From Acidobacteriota bacterium (lineage in GTDB: Bacteria; Acidobacteriota; Terriglobia; Terriglobales; Acidobacteriaceae), in NCBI GenBank assembly GCA_013289765.1, contig JABCZI010000009.1, positions 1 through 64,000 of the forward strand: 64,000 nt of DNA, in the 5' to 3' direction. Shown piece after piece: positions 8,161-16,651 of the stretch. Position 1 is the first letter of the stretch. Every line of letters begins with the position of its first letter. Below the pieces are notes generated by a model that worked only from the letters and a program-made list of their open reading frames with translations, was not told the origin of the DNA and did not search any database. Made by a program: the position numbers and the translations under genes.

Positions 8161-11100
8161 ATGATACGCCGCGTCGTCGATTTCGCATTGAGCAACCGGC
8201 TGCTGGTTCTGGCGCTGGCGTTGATCCTTTTCGCCGGAGGGATTGTTTCGTTCAAGCGGTTACCGATTGAGGCCTACCCCGATGTTGCGGACAACTACGT
8301 TGAGATCATTACGCAATGGCCGGGGATTTCGGCGGAGCAGATCGAACAGCAGGTCACGATTCCGCTCGAGGTTGTGATGAACGGGATCCCGCATGTGGTG
8401 CATTTGCGTTCGTTCTCACTGTTCGGACTCTCTGACCTGAAGCTGATCTTCGACGACGAATCGGACAACGACTGGAACCGGGAGCGGGTGCTGGAGCGGC
8501 TGAGCCAGGTTACGCTGCCGCCGGGGGTGGTGCCACAAATGGGCACGGATTGGAGCCCGGTCGGGCAGATTTATTTTTTCACGCTGCGCAGTACCAATCC
8601 AGCCTATGACGCGATGGAGTTGAAGTCCATTGAAGACTGGGTCGTCGAAAAGAATTTCAAAGCCGTACCAGACATTGTCGACGTGTCAAGTTTCGGCGGG
8701 CCTACACGGGAATATCAGGTGCGGGTTGACCCGAACAAGCTTGTCGCTTACGGACTGAGCCTCGCACAAGTCGAACAACAACTCACCACCAACAACACTA
8801 ACGCAGGCGGAAGCTTCATCCAGGAGGGGCTGCAGCAGATCAACGTGCGTTCGGTGGGATTGGTCGACCGTGTCCGCGACATTGAACAGACGGTCATCCT
8901 GACCAAGAACGGCACACCGCTGCGGGTGAAGGACATTGCCGTGGTTGCGCAAGGCCCGAAGATCCGGCTGGGGCAGTTTGCCAAAGGGATTCATCGCGAA
9001 GATGGGAAGATCATCGATAACGACGATGTGGTGTCAGGCATTGTGCTGCTGCGGAAGGGCGCGGCGGCAGATACGGCGCTGCAGGGCATCCACAAGAAAG
9101 TGGAGGAACTGAACGACCATATTCTGCCTCCGGGAGTGAAGATTGTTCCGTTTATCGATCGCAGCGACCTGGTTCACTTCACCAGCCACACGGTGCTGCA
9201 CAACCTGACGGAAGGGATGATCCTGGTCTCGATCATCCTGTTTTTGTTTTTAGGCAATGTGCGGGGTGCGCTGATCGTGGCGGCGACGATTCCGTTTTCA
9301 CTGCTGTTTGCATCGATCTGTTTGGATTTGCGACATATTCCGGCGAACCTTTTGTCGCTCGGGGCGCTGGATTTCGGCATGGTGGTGGATGGCGCGGTGG
9401 TGATGATTGAAAACATCGTGCGCCACCTGGTCCAGAAGAATGGGGTCAAGACGCCGAACGAAAAAATCAGTGAAGCGTCGCATGAAGTGCAGCGCCCGGT
9501 TTTTTATGCGATTGGAATCATCATCACCGCTTACTTGCCAATCTTTACGTTACAGCGCGTCGAGGGGCGGCTTTTTCATCCCATGGCATGGACAGTAGCT
9601 TTCGCTCTGCTGGGGGCACTACTGTTCTCGATAGTGATTGCGCCTGTGCTGGCCAGTTTCGCTTTTGCGAAGGGAGCGAAGGAATGGCGCAATCCGATTA
9701 TGGAGTTTTTGGTCAAGCACTATCGAAGCGCGATCCGGTGGGCGATTCGGAGGCGCGGGCTGGTGCTGGGTGTGGGCGTGGTCGGGTTTCTTTTTACGCT
9801 TTTTCTTGCGTTCAGCGGCGTCATCGGTTCCGAATTCCTGCCCCATCTGGATGAAGGCGCGCTCTGGGTGCGGGGCACGCTTGCGCCCAGTGCGGGGCCG
9901 GACGAGGGTATCCGGGTGATGAACGAGGCGCGGATCATACTTTGCTCTTTCCCCGAGGTCCCGCGATGCACCAGCCAAACGGGACGGCCGGATGACGGCA
10001 CGGATACGACGAGTTTTTTCAATACCGAGTACTTCGTCGATCTGAAGCCGAAGGAAGATTGGAGGCCGGTTTTTCATGAGGACAAAGACGAACTGATCGC
10101 CGCCATGAATCGCGAGCTCAACAACAAGATTCCGGGCGTCATCTGGGGCTTTTCTCAGCCCATCGAAGACAACATGGAAGAGGCGGTCAGTGGAGTAAAA
10201 GGGGAGTTGGCCATCAAGGTCTACGGCGATAGCTTGAAGACGCTGGAAGAAAAGAGCGCTCAGATCGCCAGCATTATGGGGACAGTGAAGGGAGTCGAAG
10301 ACCTGGGAGTCTTGCATGTGCTGGGCCAGCCCAATCTGAATGTGACGGTGGACCGCGATGCGGCGGCTCGTTACCAGATCAACGTGACAGACGTGCAGGA
10401 TGCGGTGCAGACCGCGGTGGGCGGTAATGCGCTCACGCAAGTTCTTAAGGACGAGGCGCGGTACGATCTAACGCTGCGCTATTTACCGCAATACCGGAGT
10501 ACGCAAGAAGCGATCAAGAGCATTCGACTGCTATCGCCCTCGGGAGAGCGGGTATCGCTGGCGCAGCTGTGCAAGATCGAAGAGAAGGACGGGGGATCGG
10601 AAATCTATCGCGAAGGCAATCAGCGTTATGTTGCCATCAAGTACAGCGTCCGGGGCCGGGACCTCGGCGGTGCGGTAGAAGAGGCCATGAAGAAAGTCAA
10701 CGAACAGGTGAAACTCCCGCCCGGCTATCACATCGATTGGGCGGGAGAATACGAGAGCCAGAAGCGGGCGGACGAACGCTTGCTCATCGTGCTGCCCATC
10801 ACCATCCTCGTCATCTTCGTCATCCTTTATACGATGTTCAAGTCTTTCAAGTGGGCATTGTTGATCCTGGCCAACGTGGCGATGGCTCGCTTTGGGGGCC
10901 TATTAGCGCTGCTGGTCACGGGCACCAATTTCAGCGTTTCCTCTGGAGTTGGCTTTCTGGCGCTGTTCGGGGTGTCGGTGCAGACCGGAGTGATCATGCT
11001 GGAATACATCAACCAGCTTCGAGCCCGGCGCTTCACCATTGAAGATGCAGCGGTGGAGGGAGCTGTGTTGAGATTGCGGCCGATCATGATGACGATGCTG

Positions 11101-11313
11101 GTGGCGACTCTGGGACTATTGCCGGCGGCTCTGTCGCACGCGATTGGATCTGATTCTCAACGACCGTTTGCGATTGTCATCGTAGGCGGATTGATTGCGG
11201 ACCTGGTGATGAGTATTTTTCTGCTGCCGACGTTGTATGTATGGATTGCCGGCGAACGGGACGTGCTGCCCCATGCCGAGGAAGGGTTCGAGGTGGGCGA
11301 GCACGTGGATTAG
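8161..11313 (+). CDS. Heavy-metal efflux RND pump (CusA/CzcA family, HME-RND)
   Basis: 1050 residues, full length for the family, starting 27 bp after the adaptor. The protein is an inner-membrane proton-driven pump with 12 helices and two large periplasmic loops. HME-type hallmarks are visible: RLPIEAYPDVADNYVEIIT near the N-terminus, NVRGALIVAATIPFSLL, and the transmembrane helix 4 motif DFGMVVDGAVVMIEN, whose two aspartates and glutamate form the proton relay. The second half contains SGVKGELAIKVYGD and the conserved SSGVGFLALFGVSVQTGVIMLEYIN. Substrate is likely a divalent or monovalent heavy metal. The typical CusA methionine triad cannot be placed with confidence by eye, so Cus versus Czc specificity stays open. 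Confidence 0.95.
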   Translation: MIRRVVDFALSNRLLVLALALILFAGGIVSFKRLPIEAYPDVADNYVEIITQWPGISAEQIEQQVTIPLEVVMNGIPHVVHLRSFSLFGLSDLKLIFDDESDNDWNRERVLERLSQVTLPPGVVPQMGTDWSPVGQIYFFTLRSTNPAYDAMELKSIEDWVVEKNFKAVPDIVDVSSFGGPTREYQVRVDPNKLVAYGLSLAQVEQQLTTNNTNAGGSFIQEGLQQINVRSVGLVDRVRDIEQTVILTKNGTPLRVKDIAVVAQGPKIRLGQFAKGIHREDGKIIDNDDVVSGIVLLRKGAAADTALQGIHKKVEELNDHILPPGVKIVPFIDRSDLVHFTSHTVLHNLTEGMILVSIILFLFLGNVRGALIVAATIPFSLLFASICLDLRHIPANLLSLGALDFGMVVDGAVVMIENIVRHLVQKNGVKTPNEKISEASHEVQRPVFYAIGIIITAYLPIFTLQRVEGRLFHPMAWTVAFALLGALLFSIVIAPVLASFAFAKGAKEWRNPIMEFLVKHYRSAIRWAIRRRGLVLGVGVVGFLFTLFLAFSGVIGSEFLPHLDEGALWVRGTLAPSAGPDEGIRVMNEARIILCSFPEVPRCTSQTGRPDDGTDTTSFFNTEYFVDLKPKEDWRPVFHEDKDELIAAMNRELNNKIPGVIWGFSQPIEDNMEEAVSGVKGELAIKVYGDSLKTLEEKSAQIASIMGTVKGVEDLGVLHVLGQPNLNVTVDRDAAARYQINVTDVQDAVQTAVGGNALTQVLKDEARYDLTLRYLPQYRSTQEAIKSIRLLSPSGERVSLAQLCKIEEKDGGSEIYREGNQRYVAIKYSVRGRDLGGAVEEAMKKVNEQVKLPPGYHIDWAGEYESQKRADERLLIVLPITILVIFVILYTMFKSFKWALLILANVAMARFGGLLALLVTGTNFSVSSGVGFLALFGVSVQTGVIMLEYINQLRARRFTIEDAAVEGAVLRLRPIMMTMLVATLGLLPAALSHAIGSDSQRPFAIVIVGGLIADLVMSIFLLPTLYVWIAGERDVLPHAEEGFEVGEHVD

Positions 11314-11389
11314 CCACGCGAGCGGATGCCGAAATTGTGTATCCTGAACGCCTCACAGCGTTCCGCTGGGGAACGAATCCGACAAATCC

Positions 11390-11845
11390 ATGGCTGAAAA
11401 ATCCAATACGACCGCAGAAGAGATCCTGGCCCGCCAACAGCTCGACCTCGACCGACTGAAGGACGCTTTGGGCCTTCTTGGCGTGAGTCCCTGTGCCTGG
11501 TGCAAGAAGTACTCTCGCCGCTCCGATCCCGGCGCTTTGTTCGATGCCGGCGAGCTGGTGTGTTACGGGTGCATTGGTGAATGGTGGCCGCGGCGTTCCG
11601 AACAACTCAGCACCAAAGAGCGCGAAGACCTGGAAGGAAAGCTGGTCTTCTGGCTGCGCGACTACCACGACGCTGAAACATTCAAGGACCCGGCCAAGCT
11701 GCCAGAGAGTTCGCTTCAGGAGTTGCACATTGTGGCCAATTGCCTGGAATGCCGCGGCACGGGAAAGTTGTTAGGGGACGAACGCTGCCGTTACTGCGAG
11801 GGCCGGGGCACCGTGTGGGTTATTGTTTCGCGGAAGCAAGGCTAA
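11390..11845 (+). CDS. Cysteine-rich protein with two paired CxxC zinc-ribbon-like sites
   Basis: 151 residues. The first half contains PCAWCKK and then VCYGCIGEW about 25 residues later, forming one four-cysteine site. The second half contains NCLECRGTGK and CRYCEGRGT, which match the CxxCxGxG repeats of DnaJ-type zinc fingers. The N-terminal 25 residues are predicted helical (QQLDLDRLKDALGLLG). No signal peptide is present, so it is probably cytoplasmic. No family is recognised. Its position 76 bp after the pump gene on the same strand allows co-transcription, but a metal-handling role is only a guess. Confidence 0.65.
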   Translation: MAEKSNTTAEEILARQQLDLDRLKDALGLLGVSPCAWCKKYSRRSDPGALFDAGELVCYGCIGEWWPRRSEQLSTKEREDLEGKLVFWLRDYHDAETFKDPAKLPESSLQELHIVANCLECRGTGKLLGDERCRYCEGRGTVWVIVSRKQG

Positions 11846-11852
11846 GCAGTTG

Positions 11853-11873
11853 CTAGTACCCAGTACTTAGTAC
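11853..11873. repeat. Heptad tandem repeat (AGTAC family), three units
   Basis: CTAGTAC, CCAGTAC and TTAGTAC follow each other eight bases after the stop of the Cys-rich gene. Strict 7-bp period with one or two changes per unit, as at the other heptad loci in the window. Confidence 0.7.
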
Positions 11874-11957
11874 CTGGAGAAACCCGGATTCCAACTGAAG
11901 GGGTTTACGAGGACGCGCCCAGAACGAGAACCCGCAGAACTGATTCCAAGAAATTAA

Positions 11958-12120
11958 GAGCTCCGAGGTGGTGTTGGGTCCATTCGTCTCGGCCAGTAGC
12001 TCGCGTTAGACCCTTGCTTGACCTGCGGAGTAGCTTCCCTTGCGGGGTGCTGTGCGCGATCTTCGCTCGGGCTCCGGGCTTACCGCCAACCGGAAAAACC
12101 TACCCAACGCCTCGGAACTC
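11958..12120 (+). ncRNA. ssrS: 6S-like RNA candidate, copy 1
   Basis: The two ends pair in a long closing stem: GAGCTCCGAGG at 11958-11968 with CCTCGGAACTC at 12110-12120 (one mismatch), and TGTTGGGT at 11972-11979 with ACCCAACG at 12102-12109. The inside is a second irregular stem with a TTGC-capped hairpin (AGCTTCCC / GGGGTGCT, 12032-12051). An end-to-end closed rod of about 163 nt with a large central bubble is the shape of 6S RNA, which binds the sigma-70 holoenzyme as a promoter mimic. Short matches to the E. coli 6S strand also exist (GGCCAGT on the 5' side; GGGCTTACCGCC resembling GGGTTACAGCC on the 3' side). Identification is by structure and short motifs only. Confidence 0.5.
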
Positions 12121-12128
12121 TATCCTGC

Positions 12129-12272
12129 CTTCGACTGGGCTTCCCGTTCTCCTCGACCAGCGCTTTGCTATAGACCCTTGCTGGCCTTCTCTCCTCATTT
12201 TTCAATGTGAGAGTGACTCAGCTTGAGCCCCGGACGCCGCACCAACCGGAAAAACTTAAGAAACTGTCAAAG
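12129..12272 (+). ncRNA. 6S-like RNA candidate, copy 2 (tandem homologue of copy 1)
   Basis: This block repeats copy 1 imperfectly about 160 bp downstream. Shared segments in the same order are CTCG(G/A)CCAG, TAGACCCTTGCT and CCAACCGGAAAAAC. The ends again can pair (CTTCGAC...CTT at 12129-12142 with AAG...GTCAAAG at 12258-12272), and the apex is a different but complete hairpin (CTCTC-CT-CATT / AATG-T-GAGAG, 12189-12212). Different sequences that keep the same fold point to a second structured RNA rather than a decayed copy. Whether both are 6S is uncertain. Confidence 0.45.
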
Positions 12273-12597
12273 AACGATACTGTTTTACTCCTTCTAGACT
12301 TTAAGTCAATAAAAACTCAGCGCTTTTATCTGCTTTGTTTTCAGTGGAGTGCGCGTCGTCCACAGGAAGGTGACAGGATTTTGTGCAGCCCGTCCTGCCG
12401 ATTACGCGCCGCAAGGGAGGGGGGACGCGGGTTTTCGCGATTGCGGCTCCGGCGAGAACCAGGAAGAATGGTTTCAGCCTGTGTGAAGGAACTGTGGATA
12501 TCGAGTAAAAGCCGCGCCAGGTAAGGGATCCGCCTCGCCTGGCATCGATTAAGAGAACAAGAGCAACCCCGAATCTTGGCAGTTAGGGCGTAATCGC
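12273..12597. other. Gene-free stretch between the RNA candidates and the next promoter
   Basis: No convincing open frame, palindrome of the local families or promoter was seen here. Short frames on both strands lack ribosome binding sites and family resemblance. A purine-rich run, GGGAGGGGGGACG, lies at 12415-12427. Confidence 0.4.
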
Positions 12598-12625
12598 TTG
12601 ACAAGGGGTGTAACTCTGCTAAAGT
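12598..12625 (+). promoter_or_regulatory. Sigma-70-type promoter of the small coiled-coil gene
   Basis: A perfect -35 box TTGACA (12598-12603), a 16-bp spacer and a -10 box TAAAGT (12620-12625) stand 49 bp before the ATG at 12674. Confidence 0.65.
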
Positions 12626-12673
12626 TCGAGAAAAGCTGCTGAAGCTTACGACTGACTTACAGGTGCCCTGTAT

Positions 12674-12931
12674 ATGAAGAATGTCTACGAAGTTTTGCGA
12701 CAGAAAGAGATGGAGCTAACCCGGCTGGAAAGAGAAGTGGAAGCGCTGCGGCTGGTGGCTCCTTTGCTGTCGGAAGAAAAAGAGATGAACTCGGAGCTGG
12801 GGAAATCGGCTCTGCCAACCGCGGTGAATGGACCGCAACAACCGATTCGCATACCGTCGCCGCCGGTGGTGCCGCAGGCTCAACCGGTGCGGGCTGCGGG
12901 ATGGGACGATAGTGCCAAGCGCTGGCCGTAG
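12674..12931 (+). CDS. Small conserved coiled-coil protein
   Basis: 85 residues, with AGGTG upstream of the ATG. Residues 1-35 (VYEVLRQKEMELTRLEREVEALRL) are a clear coiled coil with leucine and valine heptads. The rest is a Pro/Gln/Val-rich flexible tail ending WDDSAKRWP. The N-terminal phrase 'KNVYEVLRQKE..L.RLE.EVEALR' is recalled from other acidobacterial genomes as a conserved hypothetical; this memory was not checked. It has its own good promoter. Function unknown. Confidence 0.7.
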   Translation: MKNVYEVLRQKEMELTRLEREVEALRLVAPLLSEEKEMNSELGKSALPTAVNGPQQPIRIPSPPVVPQAQPVRAAGWDDSAKRWP

Positions 12932-13056
12932 AACAACTCGGCTTGACTTAGATCATCGTGGCCCGCGCCCCACTCCTGCCAGGGCTCGGCTAGGTCCATC
13001 CTCGAACCCATCGTAATTTTCCATCGCTTCAGCCAGATAAAGAGCGGCTATGGCTG

Positions 13057-14751
13057 CTACCTCTGGGCCTTGGTGGAATGCGCTTCCACCTCGGCGCGGC
13101 GGAAAGCATCGAAATCCGCCCAGATGCGGCCGGTTGTGTTGCCATCAAAAACTTTGACGACGGGCACTTCGCTCTTCGATGAATAAATGGCGATCTTGAC
13201 CGTACCGCATTGGGGATTCACGGCGTCGGGCGGATAGAAGTACGCTCCTTTATAAGTGGAATCCTCAAGCTTCACGGACGCGTTGTGAAGGTTGACGGTG
13301 AGCGGAATTCTTCCGGGATGAATTGGCTGGATTTCTTTTTCTCCGCAGTAGAGCTTCATGCTCTGGAAGTCGGTCTTAAACTTCAGATTGGCGGCACCGT
13401 TGCCATTGCGCAGACTGCGGGACAAAGCGGAGCCGAATCCTTCCCTGACTTTGGGAACAACATAAATGCCAAGAACGGCGCGGTTGCCGCCGGCTTCGGA
13501 CTCCCAATCGCGGGGAGCGTCCTCGCGATCGGCGTCTTGTTGCGACGCGTCTGAATTATTAGTGTCTTTGCGGTTGCGCTTCTTTTGGGTGCGTTCGGCG
13601 CGCAAACGATCTTCCTCTTTTTCGCGGTAGTCGAATGGCGGGGTGGAGAGTGCGACTTCGAAATCTCCGGCGTAAAAGTAATAGGGCCGGGAATCGTACT
13701 TTTCTATTTGCAGGACTGCCTTCAAACCTTCCACGGGATACGGCGTCAACGGTTCGACGGGAAGCAGATCGGCCGGTGGAGGAGTGCCGGCGGCCTTGGC
13801 GCGATTCTCCGCGAGCAGCGCCACCGCTTCCTCGATGCGCACCACTCCGGAAACGCCCGGACCTTTTTCGGCGCTGGCGCCGAAAGTCGTCAATCCGATC
13901 ACATGGCCGGCATTGTTGAATAATGGGCCTCCGGAATTGCCGGGGTTAATATTGATGTCGGACATGATGGTGTGGGTGTCGACTTTACTGACGATGCCGG
14001 TAGTGATGATCTTGTCGAGGCTGAGCGGGCTGCCGATGGTGAACACGCGCTCGCCTTCCTGCACGAACACAGAGCCGCCGCTGGAATGGGCCAGCACTGC
14101 CGGCGTGGCGCCGGGGAGCGCACTCATATTTACCCAGAGCAGGGCCACATCTTTTTGCGGATCGGAGGCGATGAGGCGGGCAGCGATTTTATGCTCGCGA
14201 TCAAATTGCACAGCCAGGTATTGAGATTGCGCGACCACATGCTGATTGGTCAGGACCAGGCCCTTTGCATCCACGAAGAAGCCGGTGCCGTGCCCAGATT
14301 CGCTGATCACCGTTACCACTGTGCTCTTCAGTTTCTTGAACTGTTCGGTCAGGTCGCCGGTGGATGCGCCGGAGGAGCGAGGGGCTGCTGCAGCTACATT
14401 GTCCTCGACCTTGGCATTTTCGTTGGTTAGATCAATCGTTTTCTCGGCGCCTGCGAGCGTTACGCGCACCGACCAGGAATAGCGCTTGCCGTCGAAATCA
14501 ATCGGCTTAGCCGTGGTGATTGTGTATGCGCCGGGCGGAAGAGCGGTGTCGGCGCCGCCATCGAGCCGGGTTTTCACGTCCGACGAAGTTGCAGAGCCCT
14601 TTAACGTCACGTTCAGGAACGGCACAGGTTTCTGGTTCAATTCGGAGTCCACCAGAATCACATGAACGTGAACCTTGACGGGATGCGATTGAGATTGCGC
14701 GGCTAAGACACAGGCGAACAACATTGCGACAGGCCAGAAAATTTGTTTCAT
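13057..14751 (-). CDS. Secreted trypsin-like serine protease (S1C/HtrA-like) with extra N- and C-terminal domains
   Basis: 564 residues. Signal peptide at 1-20. Residues about 25-110 form a beta domain of the carboxypeptidase-regulatory or PEGA type (VPFLNVTLKGSATSS, LPPGAYTITT). The protease domain follows, with GHGTGFFVDAKGLVLTNQHVV (His171), SDPQKDVALLWV (Asp201) and NINPGNSGGPLF (Ser273), a complete HtrA-type triad. No PDZ domain is visible. Instead the last 200 residues contain a highly charged linker (REKEEDRLRAERTQKKRNRKD, then Asn/Asp-rich) and a beta domain with a carbohydrate-binding look. Likely periplasmic or surface quality-control protease. It is transcribed alone. Confidence 0.85.
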   Translation of the reverse strand: MKQIFWPVAMLFACVLAAQSQSHPVKVHVHVILVDSELNQKPVPFLNVTLKGSATSSDVKTRLDGGADTALPPGAYTITTAKPIDFDGKRYSWSVRVTLAGAEKTIDLTNENAKVEDNVAAAAPRSSGASTGDLTEQFKKLKSTVVTVISESGHGTGFFVDAKGLVLTNQHVVAQSQYLAVQFDREHKIAARLIASDPQKDVALLWVNMSALPGATPAVLAHSSGGSVFVQEGERVFTIGSPLSLDKIITTGIVSKVDTHTIMSDININPGNSGGPLFNNAGHVIGLTTFGASAEKGPGVSGVVRIEEAVALLAENRAKAAGTPPPADLLPVEPLTPYPVEGLKAVLQIEKYDSRPYYFYAGDFEVALSTPPFDYREKEEDRLRAERTQKKRNRKDTNNSDASQQDADREDAPRDWESEAGGNRAVLGIYVVPKVREGFGSALSRSLRNGNGAANLKFKTDFQSMKLYCGEKEIQPIHPGRIPLTVNLHNASVKLEDSTYKGAYFYPPDAVNPQCGTVKIAIYSSKSEVPVVKVFDGNTTGRIWADFDAFRRAEVEAHSTKAQR

Positions 14752-15043
14752 TGCGTGGGCGCTCCGGCGCCAAAGACGGCTGTACGGCGATGATTGTTAA
14801 AGTTCAGTGATTCAGATTCGTTTGCTTGCGCGGACACTTTTCGGGATTCAAACTCGGCGGGAAAGATTGCCCATCCCAGCTTGGCGATCAGCAAACATCG
14901 GTCATTTCCACGGTAAGTGCGGGCAATTCGGGAGTCAACAGTGTTGCGGGGCGTTGCGGTTACTGTGGTCATCGCTTGGCCAGTACCCGCAGCGGGTGGT
15001 GCCCCTGTGCGCCCTGGCGTGTTGGCAAGAGAAGCGTTGCGCT
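14752..15043. other. Intergenic region without a supported gene
   Basis: A minus-strand frame crosses this region but continues into the aminotransferase coding sequence in another phase and has no ribosome binding site or recognisable family. No hairpin of the local repeat families was found. Confidence 0.4.
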
Positions 15044-16393
15044 CTACGAGAGAATTTCTTGGATCGCTTGCAGGAGGCGGTCCACTTCTTCGGCGGTGTT
15101 GTAGTGGACGAGGCCGATGCGGAGGAAGCCGCCGGATTTTTCCACGTCGAGTTGCTCGGTGAGATTCAGGGCGTAATAATTTCCATCCCAAGTGAAGAAG
15201 CCGCGATCGCCTAATCTGGTGGCGAGAGCGAGGGGCGTTTGGTCGGAGTTTTGGTTTTCGACGCGCAGGGCGATTGTGGGGCAGCGCTCGGCGAAGCGCG
15301 CGGGGTCGGTGATGCCGTAGATTTTTATGTTCTGGATTTTCGAGAGACCAGCGAACAGGCGGGTCATCAGAGTGAATTCGTAGCGGTGGATGGCTTCGAA
15401 GGCGGCGACCATTGCGGCGCGGCGTGGGGACGTGGACAGACTTCGAGCTTCGCTCGACGGATAGCCGGGGGCGGCTGTCTCCACATGGTCTGCGGTGGTT
15501 TCCTCATTTGTTTGCAAATTGCGGCCGAGGTCAGCGATGTAATCGACACAGGCTGCGATCCCGGCGATGCATTCATGATTCAGCGTGCCCCACTCCCAAC
15601 GGTTGGGGACGGCGTCGGTGAGCGGACGGACCTTGTAGGGACGCAGGCGGGCGAGATGCTCGCGCTTGCCGAAGAGGACTCCCATGTGCGGGCCGAAGAA
15701 TTTGTAGGTGGAGCAGACGAGGAAATCGCAATCGAGGGCGGCGACGTCGATGAGTCCGTGCGGGCCGTAATGGACGGCATCAACGTAGACGAGTGCGCCA
15801 ACGGCGTGAGCGAGGCTGACGATTTTCTTGACTCGATTGACGGTGCCGACGGCATTGGACGCGTAGCCGACCGCAACGAGTTTTGTTTTCTTGTTGATCT
15901 TCGAAGCAAGGTCATCGAGGTCGAGCGTGCAATCTTGTTCGTGAATTTCAGCCCAACGAATGGTGACGCCTTTTTCTTCTAGCGCGAGCCAGGGGGAGAC
16001 GTTGGCATCGTGATCAAGGCGGGTGACGAGGATTTCGTCGCCGGGGCCGAGATCGCCGCCGATGGCGCGGGACATGGCGAATGTCAGCGAGGTCATGTTC
16101 TGGCCGAAGACGATTTCGTCGGCGGCGCAGTTGAGGAAGTCGGCCATGGCGGCGCGGGCTTCGGCGAGCATGGCGTCGGTGTGGCGGCTGGTCGCGTAAG
16201 CGCCTCCGGTATTGGCGTTGTCGCGGCGCAGGTAGTTGGAGATGGCGTCGATCACGCGCTGCGGAACTTGCGTGCCGCCGGGGCCGTCGAGAAACGCGGC
16301 GGGATGTCCGTTGACGGTTTGGGCGAGGGACGGGAATTGGGCACGAACCCAGGTGATGTCGAGGGCGGCGGGAGCGGCGGCGGTTGTTAGCAT
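15044..16393 (-). CDS. Class V aminotransferase, cysteine-desulfurase-like (VC1184 type)
   Basis: 449 residues from the ATG at 16393; the longer frame upstream is rejected because it reads through REP sequences. The PLP enzyme family is clear: FPSLAQTVNGHPAAFLDGPGGTQVP at the N-terminus, DANVSPW, VDAVHYGPHG, and the Schiff-base lysine in CSTYKFFGPHMG. The C-terminus (GFFTWDGNYYALNLTEQLD...GGFLRIGLVHYNTAEEVDRLL) matches the SufS-related 'cysteine desulfurase-like' group. A catalytic cysteine like that of SufS/IscS is not evident, so sulfur transfer is not proven. The protein is about 30 residues longer than usual because of an Ala/Ser/Pro-rich segment between the helices around residues 303-335; the DNA encoding it (15432-15484) is a palindromic element of the kind found between genes. 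Confidence 0.85.
   Translation of the reverse strand: MLTTAAAPAALDITWVRAQFPSLAQTVNGHPAAFLDGPGGTQVPQRVIDAISNYLRRDNANTGGAYATSRHTDAMLAEARAAMADFLNCAADEIVFGQNMTSLTFAMSRAIGGDLGPGDEILVTRLDHDANVSPWLALEEKGVTIRWAEIHEQDCTLDLDDLASKINKKTKLVAVGYASNAVGTVNRVKKIVSLAHAVGALVYVDAVHYGPHGLIDVAALDCDFLVCSTYKFFGPHMGVLFGKREHLARLRPYKVRPLTDAVPNRWEWGTLNHECIAGIAACVDYIADLGRNLQTNEETTADHVETAAPGYPSSEARSLSTSPRRAAMVAAFEAIHRYEFTLMTRLFAGLSKIQNIKIYGITDPARFAERCPTIALRVENQNSDQTPLALATRLGDRGFFTWDGNYYALNLTEQLDVEKSGGFLRIGLVHYNTAEEVDRLLQAIQEILS
15432..15484. repeat. Palindromic element inside the aminotransferase gene
   Basis: GTGGACAG at 15432-15439 pairs with CTGT(CT)CCAC at the other end. Inside are the hairpins CGAGC-TTC-GCTCG and AGCC-GGGGGC-GGCT. 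The minus strand contains ACAGCCGCC, shared with the element in lolC and at 46352. The reading frame is kept open through it. Confidence 0.65.
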
Positions 16394-16440
16394 ATGGCTA
16401 TCTATTTTTATCACGGGGAGGCGGGTGAAGAGGCGCGGTA

Positions 16441-16524
16441 CGTCCGGAGGACGTTTGATAATAGCCCGGCGTTTTAACGCCGGGTAGGCGCGAAATGTGA
16501 TGGAATTCCGTCCCGGAGGGACGG
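16441..16524 (-). repeat. REP triplet unit in inverted orientation
   Basis: Three palindromes in the order CGTCC-GGA-GGACG (16441-16453), CCCGGCG-TTTTAA-CGCCGGG (16465-16484) and CCGTCCC-GGA-GGGACGG (16508-16524). This is the mirror image of the two units that flank the transposase. Confidence 0.85.
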
Positions 16525-16566
16525 TTGAGATGTCGAGTTTTACGAAACGACGTGGGATGGGTGCAA

Positions 16567-16650
16567 GCATCCCTACGGGATGCGGTTCCATTTTGCCGTG
16601 GGTTACCCGGCGGTGAACCGCCGGGCAACTGTCAGGCGTCCTCCGGACGC
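16567..16650 (+). repeat. REP triplet unit, left flank of the transposase
   Basis: GCATCCC-TAC-GGGATGC (16567-16583), CCCGGCGG-TGAA-CCGCCGGG (16606-16625) and GCGTCC-TCC-GGACGC (16636-16650). The spacings are 22 and 10 bases. It ends one base before the stop codon of the transposase gene. Confidence 0.9.
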
Positions 16651-16651
16651 T

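Noticed and set aside
14748-15043. Minus-strand frame between the protease and aminotransferase genes
   Set aside because: It runs into the aminotransferase in the wrong phase, is arginine/proline-rich as expected of GC-rich shadow frames, and lacks a start signal.
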